This document shows positions 22,355-32,990 of a DNA stretch of 64,000 bases, piece by piece. The position numbers and the translations under genes are program-made. Where the stretch lies: the NCBI GenBank assembly GCA_036874045.1, contig CM072342.1:6532501-6596500 (forward strand), written 5' to 3'. Origin of the DNA: Cymodocea nodosa. Taxonomy: Eukaryota; Streptophyta; Magnoliopsida; Alismatales; Cymodoceaceae. Position 1 is the stretch's first letter; each line of letters starts with the position of its first letter. The notes beneath the pieces are model-generated. The model worked only from the letters and a program-made list of their open reading frames with translations. It did no database searches and was not told the origin of the DNA.

Positions 22355-25253
22355 TTAGAATTAAAACCTTTACCTCCTGAATTAACCTATATATTTTTGG
22401 AAGAAAAACGAACATGTCTAATCATTATTGCTTTAGATTTAAAAGAGGATCAAATTGTTAAATTAAAAGATGTAGTAAAAAGTTATAAAGAAGCAATAGG
22501 ATGGACTATGACTGATATAAAATGGTTAAATTCAACTTTATGCTGTCACCACATATATTTAAAAGAAAATGCTAAACCTGTTAGAATTCCTGAGAGGAGA
22601 TTAAATCCAAACCTTAAAGAAGTAGTCAGGAAGGAAATAGTGAAATGGTTAGATAATGACATAATTTATCCGATTTTTGATAGCTCGTGGGTTAGCCCAA
22701 TCCATGTAGTTCCCAAGAAATCAGGATTAACAATTATTAGGAATGAAAGTCAAGACTTGATACCTACTAGAATTCAATCAGGCTAGAGAGTATGTATAGA
22801 CTATAGAAAGCTAAATGTTGTGACTAGGAAAGATCATTTTCCCTTACCTTTTATAGATCAAATGCTAAAGAAATTAGTAGGGCAAGAATATTTTTGTTTT
22901 CTAGACGGGTATTCAGGATATAACCAAGTTCCAATAGCATTAGAGGATCAAGAGAAAACAATTTTCACCTGTCCTAATGGAACTTATGCTTTTAAGAGAA
23001 TGCCATTCGGATTATGCAATGCACTAGCCACCTTTCAAAGGTGTATCTAGGGCATATTCACTAAAATGACTGAAGATTTTTTAGAAATATTTATGGATGA
23101 TTTTACTATTTATGGAACTTCATATGAAGTGTATTAAACAATTTAGACCAAGTATTAAAACGCTGTGTGAAAAAAAATCTGAGTTTAAATTGGGAAAAAT
23201 GTCACTTCATGGTTAATCAAGGAATCATCTTAGGACATGTTGTTTCAAAGAAGGGGTTGGAAGTAGATAAAGCTAAAATAGAAGTAATTTCTAATCTACC
23301 AGAACCTAAATCAGTAAATGATATTAGATCATTTCTAGGACATGCTGGATTTTATAGAAGATTTATTAAAGATTTTAGCAAAATAGCTAGACCTTTAACT
23401 AATCTATTAAAAGATGTCCCATTCAACTTTGATAAAAATTGCAAAGAAGCATTTTTCAAGCTTAAAACTAGCTTAATTTCAACTCCTATAATATAAGCAC
23501 CTGATTGGAGCCATCCATTTGAATTAATGTGCGATGCATCTAATTTTGCTGTAGGAGCAATGTTGGGACAGAAGATAGAAAAATATCCTAGAGTGATTCA
23601 TTATGCAAGCAAAACCTTAAATGATGCTCAAGTCAATTACACAACTACTGAAAAAGAGTTGTTAGCCATTGTGTTTGCCTTAGAAAAGTTTAGATCATAT
23701 CTGATTGGAGCTAAAGTGACAGTGTGCACGGATCATTCAACTTTAAAATACCTAATAGCAAAGAAAGAAACTAAACCTAGATTGATCCGATGGATATTGT
23801 TATTACAAGAATTTGATCTAGAAATTAAAGATAAAAATGGTTGTGAGAATGTAGTAGCAGATCATTTATCAAGATTACAAATAGAAAAATCAAATATTGA
23901 AATTAAGGATAATTTTCCTGATGAACAGCTAATGACCATCAAAACAATGTCTTGGTATGCAGACATAGTAAATTACTTAATTACTGGTTTAACACCTAAA
24001 TATTGGAATAGACAGGATAAGAAATTGTTCTTTTCAAAAGTAAAATATTACTATTGGGAAGACCCATACTTATTTAAGAAATGTCATGATCTGGTTTTAA
24101 GGAGGTGTGTTCTAGAAACTGAATATCAGAGCATATTGTCTTTCTACTATGACCAAACATGTGGAGGGCATTTTGGTTTAGGGAAAATTGTTGCCAAAAT
24201 TTTGCAATGTGGATTTTATTGGCTAACACTATTCAAAGATGCTCATAAATACTGCTTAAGCTGTTTAAAGTGTCAACAAATAGGAAGAATATCAAAGAGG
24301 AATATGCTGCCTCTTAATCCTATTGTTGAGGTTGAAATCTTTGATGTGTGGGGAATAGATTTTATGGGTCCATTTCCTATGTCTAATCAATTTAATTACA
24401 TATTGTTGGGGGTGGATTATGTATCTAAATAGATAGAAGTTATTCCTACAAGAACTAATGACAACAAAGTGGTAATACATTTTATAAAAACCAATATAAT
24501 TGCTAGATTTGGAATACCTAAAGCTATTATCAGTGATAGAGGAACTCATTTCTGTAATAGAAGTTTTAAAGCCTTAATGAAGAAATATGGAGTAAACCAC
24601 AAAATTGCAACATATATCATCCGCAAACCAGTGGATAAGTAGAAAGTGCAAACAAACAAATTAAGTTAATCTTAGAAAAAGTAGTAAATCCTACTAGAAC
24701 AGATTGGGCTAATAAATTGATAGATGCACTTTGGGCTTATAGAACTGTTTATAAGACAAGCTTAGGTATGTCACCTTTTAGGCTAGTATATGGAAAAAGT
24801 TGTCATTTACCAGTTGAAATTGAACATAAAGCTTATTGGGCATTAAAAACTCTGAACACTAATTTGAATCAAGGTGCTGAAAATAGGAAATTACAATTGA
24901 TTGAATTAGAAGAATTTAGGAATGAAGCTTATTCGAAAACTGTAAGAGAAAAAGAGAAAATGAAGTTCTAGCATGATAAGAAAATTATTCCAAAAACCTT
25001 TGAAATAGGACAAGAAGTATATCTTTATATGACTAGACTCTATAACCATTTAGGAAAATTAAGATCTAGATGGGCAAGACCTTACATAGTTTGAAATATT
25101 TATCCCTATGGAGCTATTGAAATTGAAAACCCTAAAAATCAAAACATATTTAAAGTAAATGGACAAAGACTTAGACCTATTTTGAAGATACCACAAAGTT
25201 CTTTTGGAATTATAGAAGAAGTAAGAGTAGAGGACTACTCGAGCTTTACTTAG
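22355..25253 (+). pseudogene. A: reverse transcriptase, RNase H and integrase
   Basis: RT: VRIPERRLNPNLKEVVRKEI, WVSPIHVVPKKSG, VCIDYRKLN, FLDGYSGYNQ and catalytic FMDDF at about 23090-23104 (the Athila form of Y-x-D-D). RNase [12 protein letters not shown] near 23530, [29 protein letters not shown] and VADHLSRL. Integrase: H-x-H and CLSCLKCQQ near 24130-24290, WGIDFMGPF (Asp codon 24358-24360), IISDRGTHF and a degraded GQVE block. It ends near YSSFT with TAG 25251-25253. Damage: stops at 22783-22785, 23048-23050, 24430-24432 and 24969-24971, and frameshifts between 23050 and 23167 and between 24600 and 24717. Confidence 0.95.
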
Positions 25254-25966
25254 TAAGAAATCATTTTATTTTATTAATATATATATATATTTAAACATAG
25301 TTACAGTTAAACCGAAAGGAGTTATCAGTTTTACCGAAGTACAAAAAAATCATTGTGGTTCAACTGATAGGATCCATCGGTCTGACCGAAACATAAAAAC
25401 ATAAAAAAATCTATATATTATTTAGTAAAAATGTCGATTTTACCAAAGCATAGTATCGGTTCAACTGGTAAAAAAATGAAGAAAGAAAGAAAATATTTAA
25501 TTTCGGTTCAACCGAGGAATATAACGGTTTGACCGAATAATTTTTAAAATATGGAAAAAGTAAGAGCGGTTAAACCAGAGCTCTTCGGTCTTGATCGAAA
25601 AAAAAAAAATTTATTATCTTAAGTATTTTTTTTATTAGATATAACTTTACGGAAAGTCCGTTGAGTTACGCTTAACTCAACAAACTTACTCCGTTGAGTC
25701 TAGGATAAGTTAATGAACTTACCTCGTTGAGTTAACTATAACTCAATGGAGTACTGTAGTTAAGTCCACAGACTTAGTCTGTGGAGTTAACCGTAATTCC
25801 ACGGATGAGAGAGCGAGAGTTGGTGTAGGAAATGACCTGATTACCTGCCTAAACTTAGGGTTTATTTATCTTAAACTTAGGGTTTTTGGGGGCATTATCC
25901 GCAGAATCATTTAGAACTTAGAACAGTAGAGATTAGAGCGACTCTGTGCCATTGTGTAACTCCACG
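25254..25966 (+). promoter_or_regulatory. A: spacer before env-like ORF with two palindrome families
   Basis: The first half carries imperfect CGGTTCAACCGA / CGGTTTGACCGA palindromes (about 25300-25600). The second half carries CCGTTGAGTTA/TAACTCAAC palindromes (25660-25790) and two AAACTTAGGG(TTT) telo-box-like phrases (25850-25882) shortly before ATG 25967. In element B the same position has a TATAAA. I infer an internal promoter-like leader; nothing in the sequence proves transcription. Confidence 0.55.
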
Positions 25967-26538
25967 ATGAGGAAGATGACACCTGAGTTCTAGGAAGATG
26001 CGGTTGACACTTTAGAATTTCTTAAAGAATTAGAGGAATAGCACACGAGGCAGAAAATTAGAAATACGACAAGAGAAAAAGAACTACAGAAGGTAGAATC
26101 TGAACTTTTCAACTTCAGAAGAGTTTTAGTAGATTTGGGTATACAAATACCTCAAATAATAGAAACAAGAATAAAGGTTGCTACGGAAATTGCTGTAAGC
26201 AAGGAGAGAAAAATAAGGCCAAACAACGAAGTTGCCCTAGAATTAATCTAATGTAAGTCCCAGCTCTAGTTCAAAAGACGAATATGTGGACGAGCTAAAT
26301 GGGTGATTTGGGAGCAAGAAAGGAAAGAAAGAGAAGAAAAGGCAACTCAAGAACAAGAGGAACCGATTGTTGAAAGAATTGTTCCTGAGGAACAGGAGCC
26401 AGGACCTTCAGTTCCACTACCAAGGCCAATGGAACGAGTAGCAATTTTGGGGCCTTCTACTAAAGAAGAAAAAAGAGAATTTTATGAACTGGTTCAAATA
26501 GGAAGAGACCAAGGAGAACCAGAAGAATTGGTAGTAGC
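25967..26538 (+). pseudogene. A: env-like ORF, 5' part (cut by element B)
   Basis: Begins MRKMTPEF. Stops at 25991-25993 (F-stop-EDA) and 26039-26041 (EE-stop-HT) fall at the same codons as in element B. It continues LFNFRRVLVDLGIQIPQIIE, ALELI, a charged E/K-rich stretch and GEPEELVVA, where element B inserted. The remainder lies at 45044-46721. The N-terminal half has no recognised domain; it is charged and probably helical. Confidence 0.8.
26534..26538. repeat. target-site duplication of B, left copy (GTAGC)
   Basis: Matches 45039-45043. Across the two copies the env-like frame of A is continuous, as judged by element B's uninterrupted version (GEPEDLVVA then KAHLLFDA). Confidence 0.9.
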
Positions 26539-28719
26539 TGTTTAGAATGAAAAAGTGCATAATATTAACGGTTAAAAGATGGTTAATTGCATAATATTTA
26601 GCTTATCATATGAGAATTAAGCCATTATGTTATAATTGCACTGTTATAAGCTTTAATTAAAGAATCTGCTTAATTTCGTGGAATTAATGTTAATTTAGTA
26701 CATTTCTGAACTATCAGTAAATTGCAGGCTATGAAATTCTTAAGTATCCAAATTTTCTGTTATTTCAGACAGTTATGCTTAATGTACCAAACAGTTATGC
26801 TTAATGTACCGAAGAGTTATGTTTAAATTACCGAACAGTTATGTTTTAAAAGAATATTTTATTATTTCCTGAAGTACACGTGTCGAAACCATAATGCATG
26901 ATTTAAGTGAACTTTCGGTGAATTATCTATAACTATCTGAAATTGCAGCTAGGCATCAGATAGTTATATGTGTAACTCTCCGAAATCTCCTTTTATTTAT
27001 AAAATAACTGTGGACACGTGTCATGTTCTAGGAAGTGACTTAAGTGGATTTTCAGTGAGTTATCTATAATTATCCAAAATGCATCTGGGCAACGGATAGT
27101 TAGACTTGTAACTCTCCGAAATGTTTCTTTTATTATTAAATTGCTGCTGACACGTGTCGTGATCTAGTAAATTTACTTAAGTTATATATCAGTGAGTTAT
27201 CTGTAACTATCTGAAATGCACCTGAGCATCGGATAGCTAAATTTAAGTATGTGTTTTTTAGTTAAATCAACAAAGTAAGTCCGTTGAGTTATCTGTAACT
27301 CCACGGACTATTTATTTTCTAATATGCCACTGTAGCGGTTGTAGAAACAGGACAGTTAGAAGGAAAAACCACGATCGCATGTATCACGCAGGAATTCACT
27401 CGTCGAAGGGAGAAGAAATCATCGTTGTTGATATGAATGAAGGAAATCCAACCGACCATTCAAGCAGAAGCAGTTACCACTAAAGAAATATAAAAGAAAA
27501 GAAGAAAAAGAAGTAAAGTGTGTGTGATCGATGGGTATGGCCAGTGTGTGGAGCACCAAACTTTCTACAGTCAGTGTCGAAAATTCTCTGAAGTACCACA
27601 CCAACCATCATCACCACCACCATAATCATCAACCATCGAAGGTCTGTGAGGATATTTTCTTGATGTTGGGTCGATTCTAAGCCAAACACAGTGCCTGACA
27701 ACCACTGTGAGGAGTGATCGTGTCGTAGGAAGGGAAGCCATTTTCACCAAGTGCCGACTCATATCTTAGGAGATTGTAAAGCTTCTAGCCTTGGCTTCGG
27801 GTTGATGCTTGTATGCTGAAGAGGAGATCATCTTGCAATTCTGGACTCGCGATTCTATAAGGAGAGGAGACAGAATTGTAAGTGGTTTAATTTTCAGTGG
27901 TGTAATCGCGTCGCATGTAGTGACAGAAGTATTTACTGTCGATTGAGATTACTTTACATTTCACCTTTCGCCCATTTCCATGTTCATATTAAAACAAAAA
28001 TACCAAAAACAACTTATCTGTGTTTGTATTTTGTATTTGAGTGTTGTGTTGTTTGTTTTGTATCATGATTAATGTTATTTTTGTTAGTGTTGTGATTGTT
28101 TTATGTTTGTTTTAGTTTTACAATTTACTGAAATTGGTTCGTTCAAAAGACTTAAAGATTTTAATGGTTACTGTTTGAATTATCTGAATGTTAGTATTGC
28201 CTAATGATAAATCCAGTGTTTACTAACATTAAAAAGCTTAATTGATGTTATTTACAATCTGTGGAACCGCTCAATGGTTGGCCAAATTCCTCTGTAAATA
28301 GTAGTATTAAATAGGAAAGGCAGACTCATGGAGTTAACTTAAGTCCACGAGGTTAGTCCGTTGAGTTAACCATAATTCAACGAACTTTGTTCGTTGAGTT
28401 AACTGTAACTCAACGAAGAGCTTATTGAATATATAAATTTGATTGTTAAAAACGGAACAGTTCGCAATTCTTAAGCAATGCCCTATGGGATCAACCTATA
28501 CTTGCACACTTATACAATAGACATTGTGCACTTGCAGTTAAAATACAAATTTGAATTAATATCTAATTTGTGTGAAAGGTTGTTTGTTTACTTCTAAAAA
28601 AGGAATAGGCATAAAGATAAATTAACTAAGTAAAAACAGAAGTTAACAAATCAAAGTTTTTCTAGTACGTTGCTGGAGATCCAAACAAGTTTTCTAGTGT
28701 CGTGCTAGGTAACCAAACA
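26539..28719 (+). repeat. 5' LTR of element B
   Basis: 2181 bp, TGTTTAGAATG to AACCAAACA. Three tandem units of about 137 bp, each with CACGTGTC (26877, 27015, 27151), lie in the first third. GTTGAGTTA palindromes are at 27280 and 28320-28420. TATAAAA lies at 27489-27495. The 3' edge contains two primer-binding-like copies (28654-28718), absent from element A's LTR. Confidence 0.93.
26870..27265 (+). repeat. 137-bp tandem repeats in B 5' LTR
   Basis: Three units contain CACGTGTC, GTGAGTTATCT, AACTATC and GCATCGGATAGTTA. The inner ATCCGAAATGCA...GCATCGGATAGTTA arms form palindromes. Equivalent arrays lie at 40800-41222 (B 3' LTR) and inverted at 43480-43930 (C). Confidence 0.85.
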
Positions 28720-28745
28720 AGTTTTATGGCGTCGTTGCTGGGGAA
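28654..28745 (+). promoter_or_regulatory. true primer-binding site of B preceded by two PBS-like copies in the LTR edge
   Basis: Three consecutive segments start AAGTTTT: 28654-28686 (TAGTACGTTGCTGGAGA), 28687-28718 (TAGTGTCGTGCTAGGTA) and 28719-28745 (TGGCGTCGTTGCTGGGGAA). The third is the functional-type tRNA-Asp PBS and lies outside the LTR. The first two are inside it. The 3' LTR (44965-45038) repeats the first two, proving they belong to the LTR. Confidence 0.85.
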
Positions 28746-28820
28746 TTAATATAAGCAACTGTTAGAGCTGTTTTGTTTTAATAGCCAGAGTGTTGTGTGT
28801 TTTCTTTTGTGATTGAGAAT

Positions 28821-29530
28821 ATGGCATATGCTCATATGAGTATTGGTTTTGAGCAAAGTAGTTTCTATTTCTGCCACAAATTCTTAAAAAGTTATCTGAT
28901 CTTGGAATCCCTGTTATATTATGCACCATAGGAAATACCATTCTAGAAAGAACCTTAATAGACTTAGGTGTAGGTATAAATGTTATGTCAGGTGATATAT
29001 TTGCATCCTTAGGATTAGAAGGCTTAACTCCTACTAGTACAGTTATTCAATTAGCTGATAGAAGTATAAGATACCCTAGAGGAAAAATAAAAGATGTCTT
29101 AATTAAAATCAAAAACTTTATATATCCTATTGATATTGTAATTTTGGATTCCCAACAAATTAAGCATAGAAATAGTGATACATCTTTAATTTTGGGAAGA
29201 CCATTTTTAGCAACATTAGGGGCTGTTATAAATTGTAAAACTGGAGTAATGAAGTTAGCATATGGTAATGAGGATACTCAACTAAATATTTTCAAACTAG
29301 AAAGGTTTGAGGAGTTAGAAATGTCCTTACATACTATAGACTTTTTAGAGGATGAATGAGATATGTTAGATGATGTGATTCAAGAAGAATTAAATAGGCA
29401 AATCAATTCTGAAACTTTAGAGGAAAGTGAAAGCATAAATATAGAAGGAAATCTGGAAGAAATTAATTTAGAAAATGATGATGTTCAATTAGGAGCTCTA
29501 GCTTCTGATCGGCAACATTTAGAATTAAAA
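28821..29530 (+). pseudogene. B: protease part of gag-pol with deleted nucleocapsid region
   Basis: ATG 28821 gives MAYAHMSIGF, matching A's start, then joins directly to a segment equivalent to A at 21.70 kb. About 1.05 kb (zinc knuckle, coiled linker, ITLRSG) is missing. The protease LIDLG (Asp codon 28961-28963), INVMSGDIFASLGLEG and LILGRPFLAT are intact. A one-base loss near 28865 shifts the start out of frame with protease. The first in-frame stop is at 29357-29359. Confidence 0.9.
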
Positions 29531-32419
29531 CCTTTACCTCCTGAATTAACCTATATATTTCTGGAAGAGAAACGAACATGTCCAATCATTATTGCTTCAG
29601 ATTTAAAAGATGATCAAATAGCTAAATTAAAAGATGTAGTAAAAAGTTATAAAGAAGCAATAGGATGGACTATGACTAATATAAAAGGGTTAAGTTCAAC
29701 TTTATGCTGTCACCACATATATTTAGAAGAGAATGTTAAACCTGTTAGAATTCCTGAGAGGAGATTAAATCCAAACCTTAAAGAAGTAGTCAGGAAGGAA
29801 ATAGTGAAATGGTTAGATAATGACATAATTTATCCGATTTCTGATAGCTCGTGGGTTAGCCTAATCCATGTAGTTCCTAAGAAATCAGGATTAACAGTTA
29901 TTAGGAATGAAAGTTAAGACTTGATACCTACTAGAATTCAATCAGGCTGGAGAGTATGTATAGACTATAGAAAGCTGAATGCTGTGACTAGGAAAGATCA
30001 TTTTCCCTTACCTTTTATAGATCAAATGCTGGAAAGATTAGCAATGCAAGAATATTTTTATTTCCTAGACGGGTATTCAGGTTATAATCAAATTCCAGTA
30101 GTATTAGAGGATCAAGAGAAAACAACTTTCACCTGTCCTAATGGAACTTATGCTTTTAAGAGAATACCATTCGGATTATGCAATGCACTAGCTACCTTTC
30201 AAAGGTGTATGTAAGGCATATTTACTAGAATGACTGAAGATTTCTTAGAAATATTTATGGATGATTTTACTATATATGGCAACTCATATGAAGTTTGTTT
30301 AAAAAATTTAGACCAAATATTAAAATGCTATGTGGAAAAAAATCTGGTTTTAAATTGGGAAAAATGTCACTTCATGGTTAAACAAGGAATAGTCTTAGGG
30401 CATGTTGTTTCTAAGAAAAGGTTGGAAGTAGATAAAGTTAAAATAGAAGTAATTTCTAATCTACCAGAACCTAAATCAGTAAAAGATATTAGATCATTTC
30501 TAGGACATGCTAGTTTTTATAGAAGATTTATTAAAGACTTAAGCAAAATAGCTAGACCTTTAACTAATCTATTAAAAAATGTCTCATTTAACTTTGATAA
30601 AAATTGAAAGGAAACATTTTTCAAACTTAAAACTAGCTTAATTTCAACTCCTATAATTCAAGCACCTGATTGGAGCCATCCATTTGAATTAATGTGTAAT
30701 GCATCTGATTTTGCTGTAGGAGTAGTGTTGGGACAGAAGATAGAAAAATCTCCTAGAGTAATTCATTATGCAAGCAAAACCTTAAATGATGCTCAAGTTA
30801 ATTACACAACTACTAAAAAAGAACTATTAGCTATTGTGTTTGCCTTAGAAAAGTTTAGATCATATCTTATTGGAGTTAAAGTAATAGTATACATGGATCA
30901 TTCAACTTTAAAACATCTAATAGCAAAAAAAGAGACTAAGCCTAGATTGATCCGATGGATATTATTATTACAAGAATTTGATTTAGAAATTAAAGATAAA
31001 AAAGGTTGTGAGAATGTAGTAGTAGATCATTTATCAAGATTACAAATAGAAAAATCAAATATTGAAATTAAGGATAATTTTCTTGATGAACAATTAATGA
31101 CCATCAACACAATACCTTGGTATGCAGACATAGTTAATTACTTAGTTACTAGTTTAACACCTAAGGATTGGAATAGACAGGATAAGAAATTGTTTTTCTC
31201 AAGAGTAAAATATTACTATTGGGAAGACTCATACTTATTTAAGAAATGTCCTGATCTGGTTTTAAGGAGGTGTGTTCCAGAAACTGAATATCAGAACATA
31301 TTGTCTTTCTGTCATGACCAAGCTTGTGGAGGGCATTTTGGCTTAGGGAAAACTACTGCAAAAATTCTGCAATGTGGATTTTATTGGCCAACACTATTCA
31401 AAGATGCTCATAAATATTGCTTAAGTTGTTTAAGATGTCAACAAATTGGAAGAATATCAAAGAGGAATATGATGCCTCTTAATCCTATTGTTGAGGTTGA
31501 AATCTTTGATGTGTGGGGAATAGATTTTATGGGTCCATTTCCTATGTCTAATCAATTTAATTACATATTGTTGGGGGTGGATTATGTATCTAAATGGATA
31601 GAAGCTATTCCTACAAAAACTAATGACAACAAAGTGGTAATACAATTTATAAGAACCAATATATTTGCCAGATTTGGAATACCTAAAGCTATTATCAGTG
31701 ATAAAGGAAATCATTTCTATAATAGAAGTTTTGAAGCCTTAATGAAGAAATATAGAGTAAACCACAAAATTGCAACATCATATCATCCGTAAACAAGTGG
31801 ACAAGTAGAAAGTGTTAACAAACAAATTAAGTTAAACTTATAAAAAGTAGTAAATCCTACTAGAACAGATTGAGCTAATAGATTGATAGATGCACTTTTG
31901 GCTTATAGAACTGCTTATAAGACAAGCTTAGGTATGTCACCTTTTAGGCTAGTATATAGAAAAAGTTGTCGTTTACCTGTTGAAATAGAACATAAAGCTT
32001 ATTAGGCATTAAAAACTCTGAACACTAATTTAAATCAAACTGCTGAAAATAGGAAAATGTAATTAATTGAATTAGAAGAATTTAGAAATGAAGCTTATTC
32101 GAAGACTATAAGAGAAAAAGAGAAAATGAAATTCTAGCGTGATAGGAAAATTATTCCAAAAAGCTTTGAAATAGGACAAGAAGTATATCTTTACATGACT
32201 AGACTCCATAACCATCTAGGAAAATTAAGATCTAGATGGGCAGGATCTTACATAGTTCGAAATATTTATCCTTATGGAGCTATTGAGATTGAAAATCCTA
32301 AAAATCAGAATATCTTTAAAGTAAATGGACAAAGACTTAGACCTATTCTGAAAATATCAAAAAGCTCCTTTGGAATTATAGAAGAAGTCAGAGTAGATGA
32401 CTACTCGAGCTTTACTTAG
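29531..32419 (+). pseudogene. B: reverse transcriptase, RNase H and integrase
   Basis: RT has WVSLIHVVPKKSG, RVCIDYRKLN, FLDGYSGYNQ and FMDDF at 30254-30268. RNase H has [10 protein letters not shown] and DHSTLKHL. Integrase has H-x-[10 protein letters not shown] (31310-31450), WGIDFMGPF (Asp 31523-31525), IISDKGNHF (Asp 31700-31702) and GQVE (Glu 31808-31810). The longest open piece runs 30692-31792. Stops: 29916-29918, 30212-30214, 30605-30607, 31790-31792, then several to 32137. Catalytic residues are preserved and no frameshift was found, so decay is recent relative to D. Confidence 0.95.
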
Positions 32420-32990
32420 TAAGAAATTAGTTTTTATTTTATTTTATTTTCATATAAAAAAAAAGAATTTTGCGGTTCAATCGACTAGATCCATCGGTAT
32501 GACCGGAACGAAAAAAATCTATATTGATTTAAAACAAAAAATAAATAAATAAATTTGGTTTTACAGAAACATAGTATCAGTTCAATAGGAAAAAAAGTTG
32601 GTCTGATCGAAACATAGTATCGGTTAAACTGGTAAAAACTAAAAAAAAAAAACTATTATCTTAAGTTTTTTTTTATTTTTTTTATTTTATATATATCTGT
32701 TTGTATGGGAAGTCTGTTGAGTTACGCTTAGTCAACGAGCTTATTCCGTTGAGTCTTGAGTTAGTCAACGAGCTTATTTCGTTGAGTTAACTGTAACTCA
32801 ACGGAGTACTGTAGCTAAGACCATAGATGAGAGAGCAAGAGTTGATTCGGGAAATGACCCAATTACCCGCCTATAAAGTTAGGGCTTATTTAAACTAAAA
32901 CCTAGGGTTTTGGGGGCATTATCCGACAAACCATTTAGAATTTAAAACAGTAGAGATCAGAGCGATTCTGTGCCGTTGTGTAACTCCACG
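32420..32990 (+). promoter_or_regulatory. B: spacer with palindromes and TATA box before env-like ORF
   Basis: Contains CGGTTCAATCGA-type boxes (32470-32640), CGTTGAGTTA/TAACTCAACGG palindromes (32715-32808), TATAAA at 32872-32877 and the telo-box-like AACCTAGGGTTTTGGGG near 32901, then ATG at 32991. This layout looks like a plant core promoter and leader within the retroelement. Transcription from it is an inference. Confidence 0.6.
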
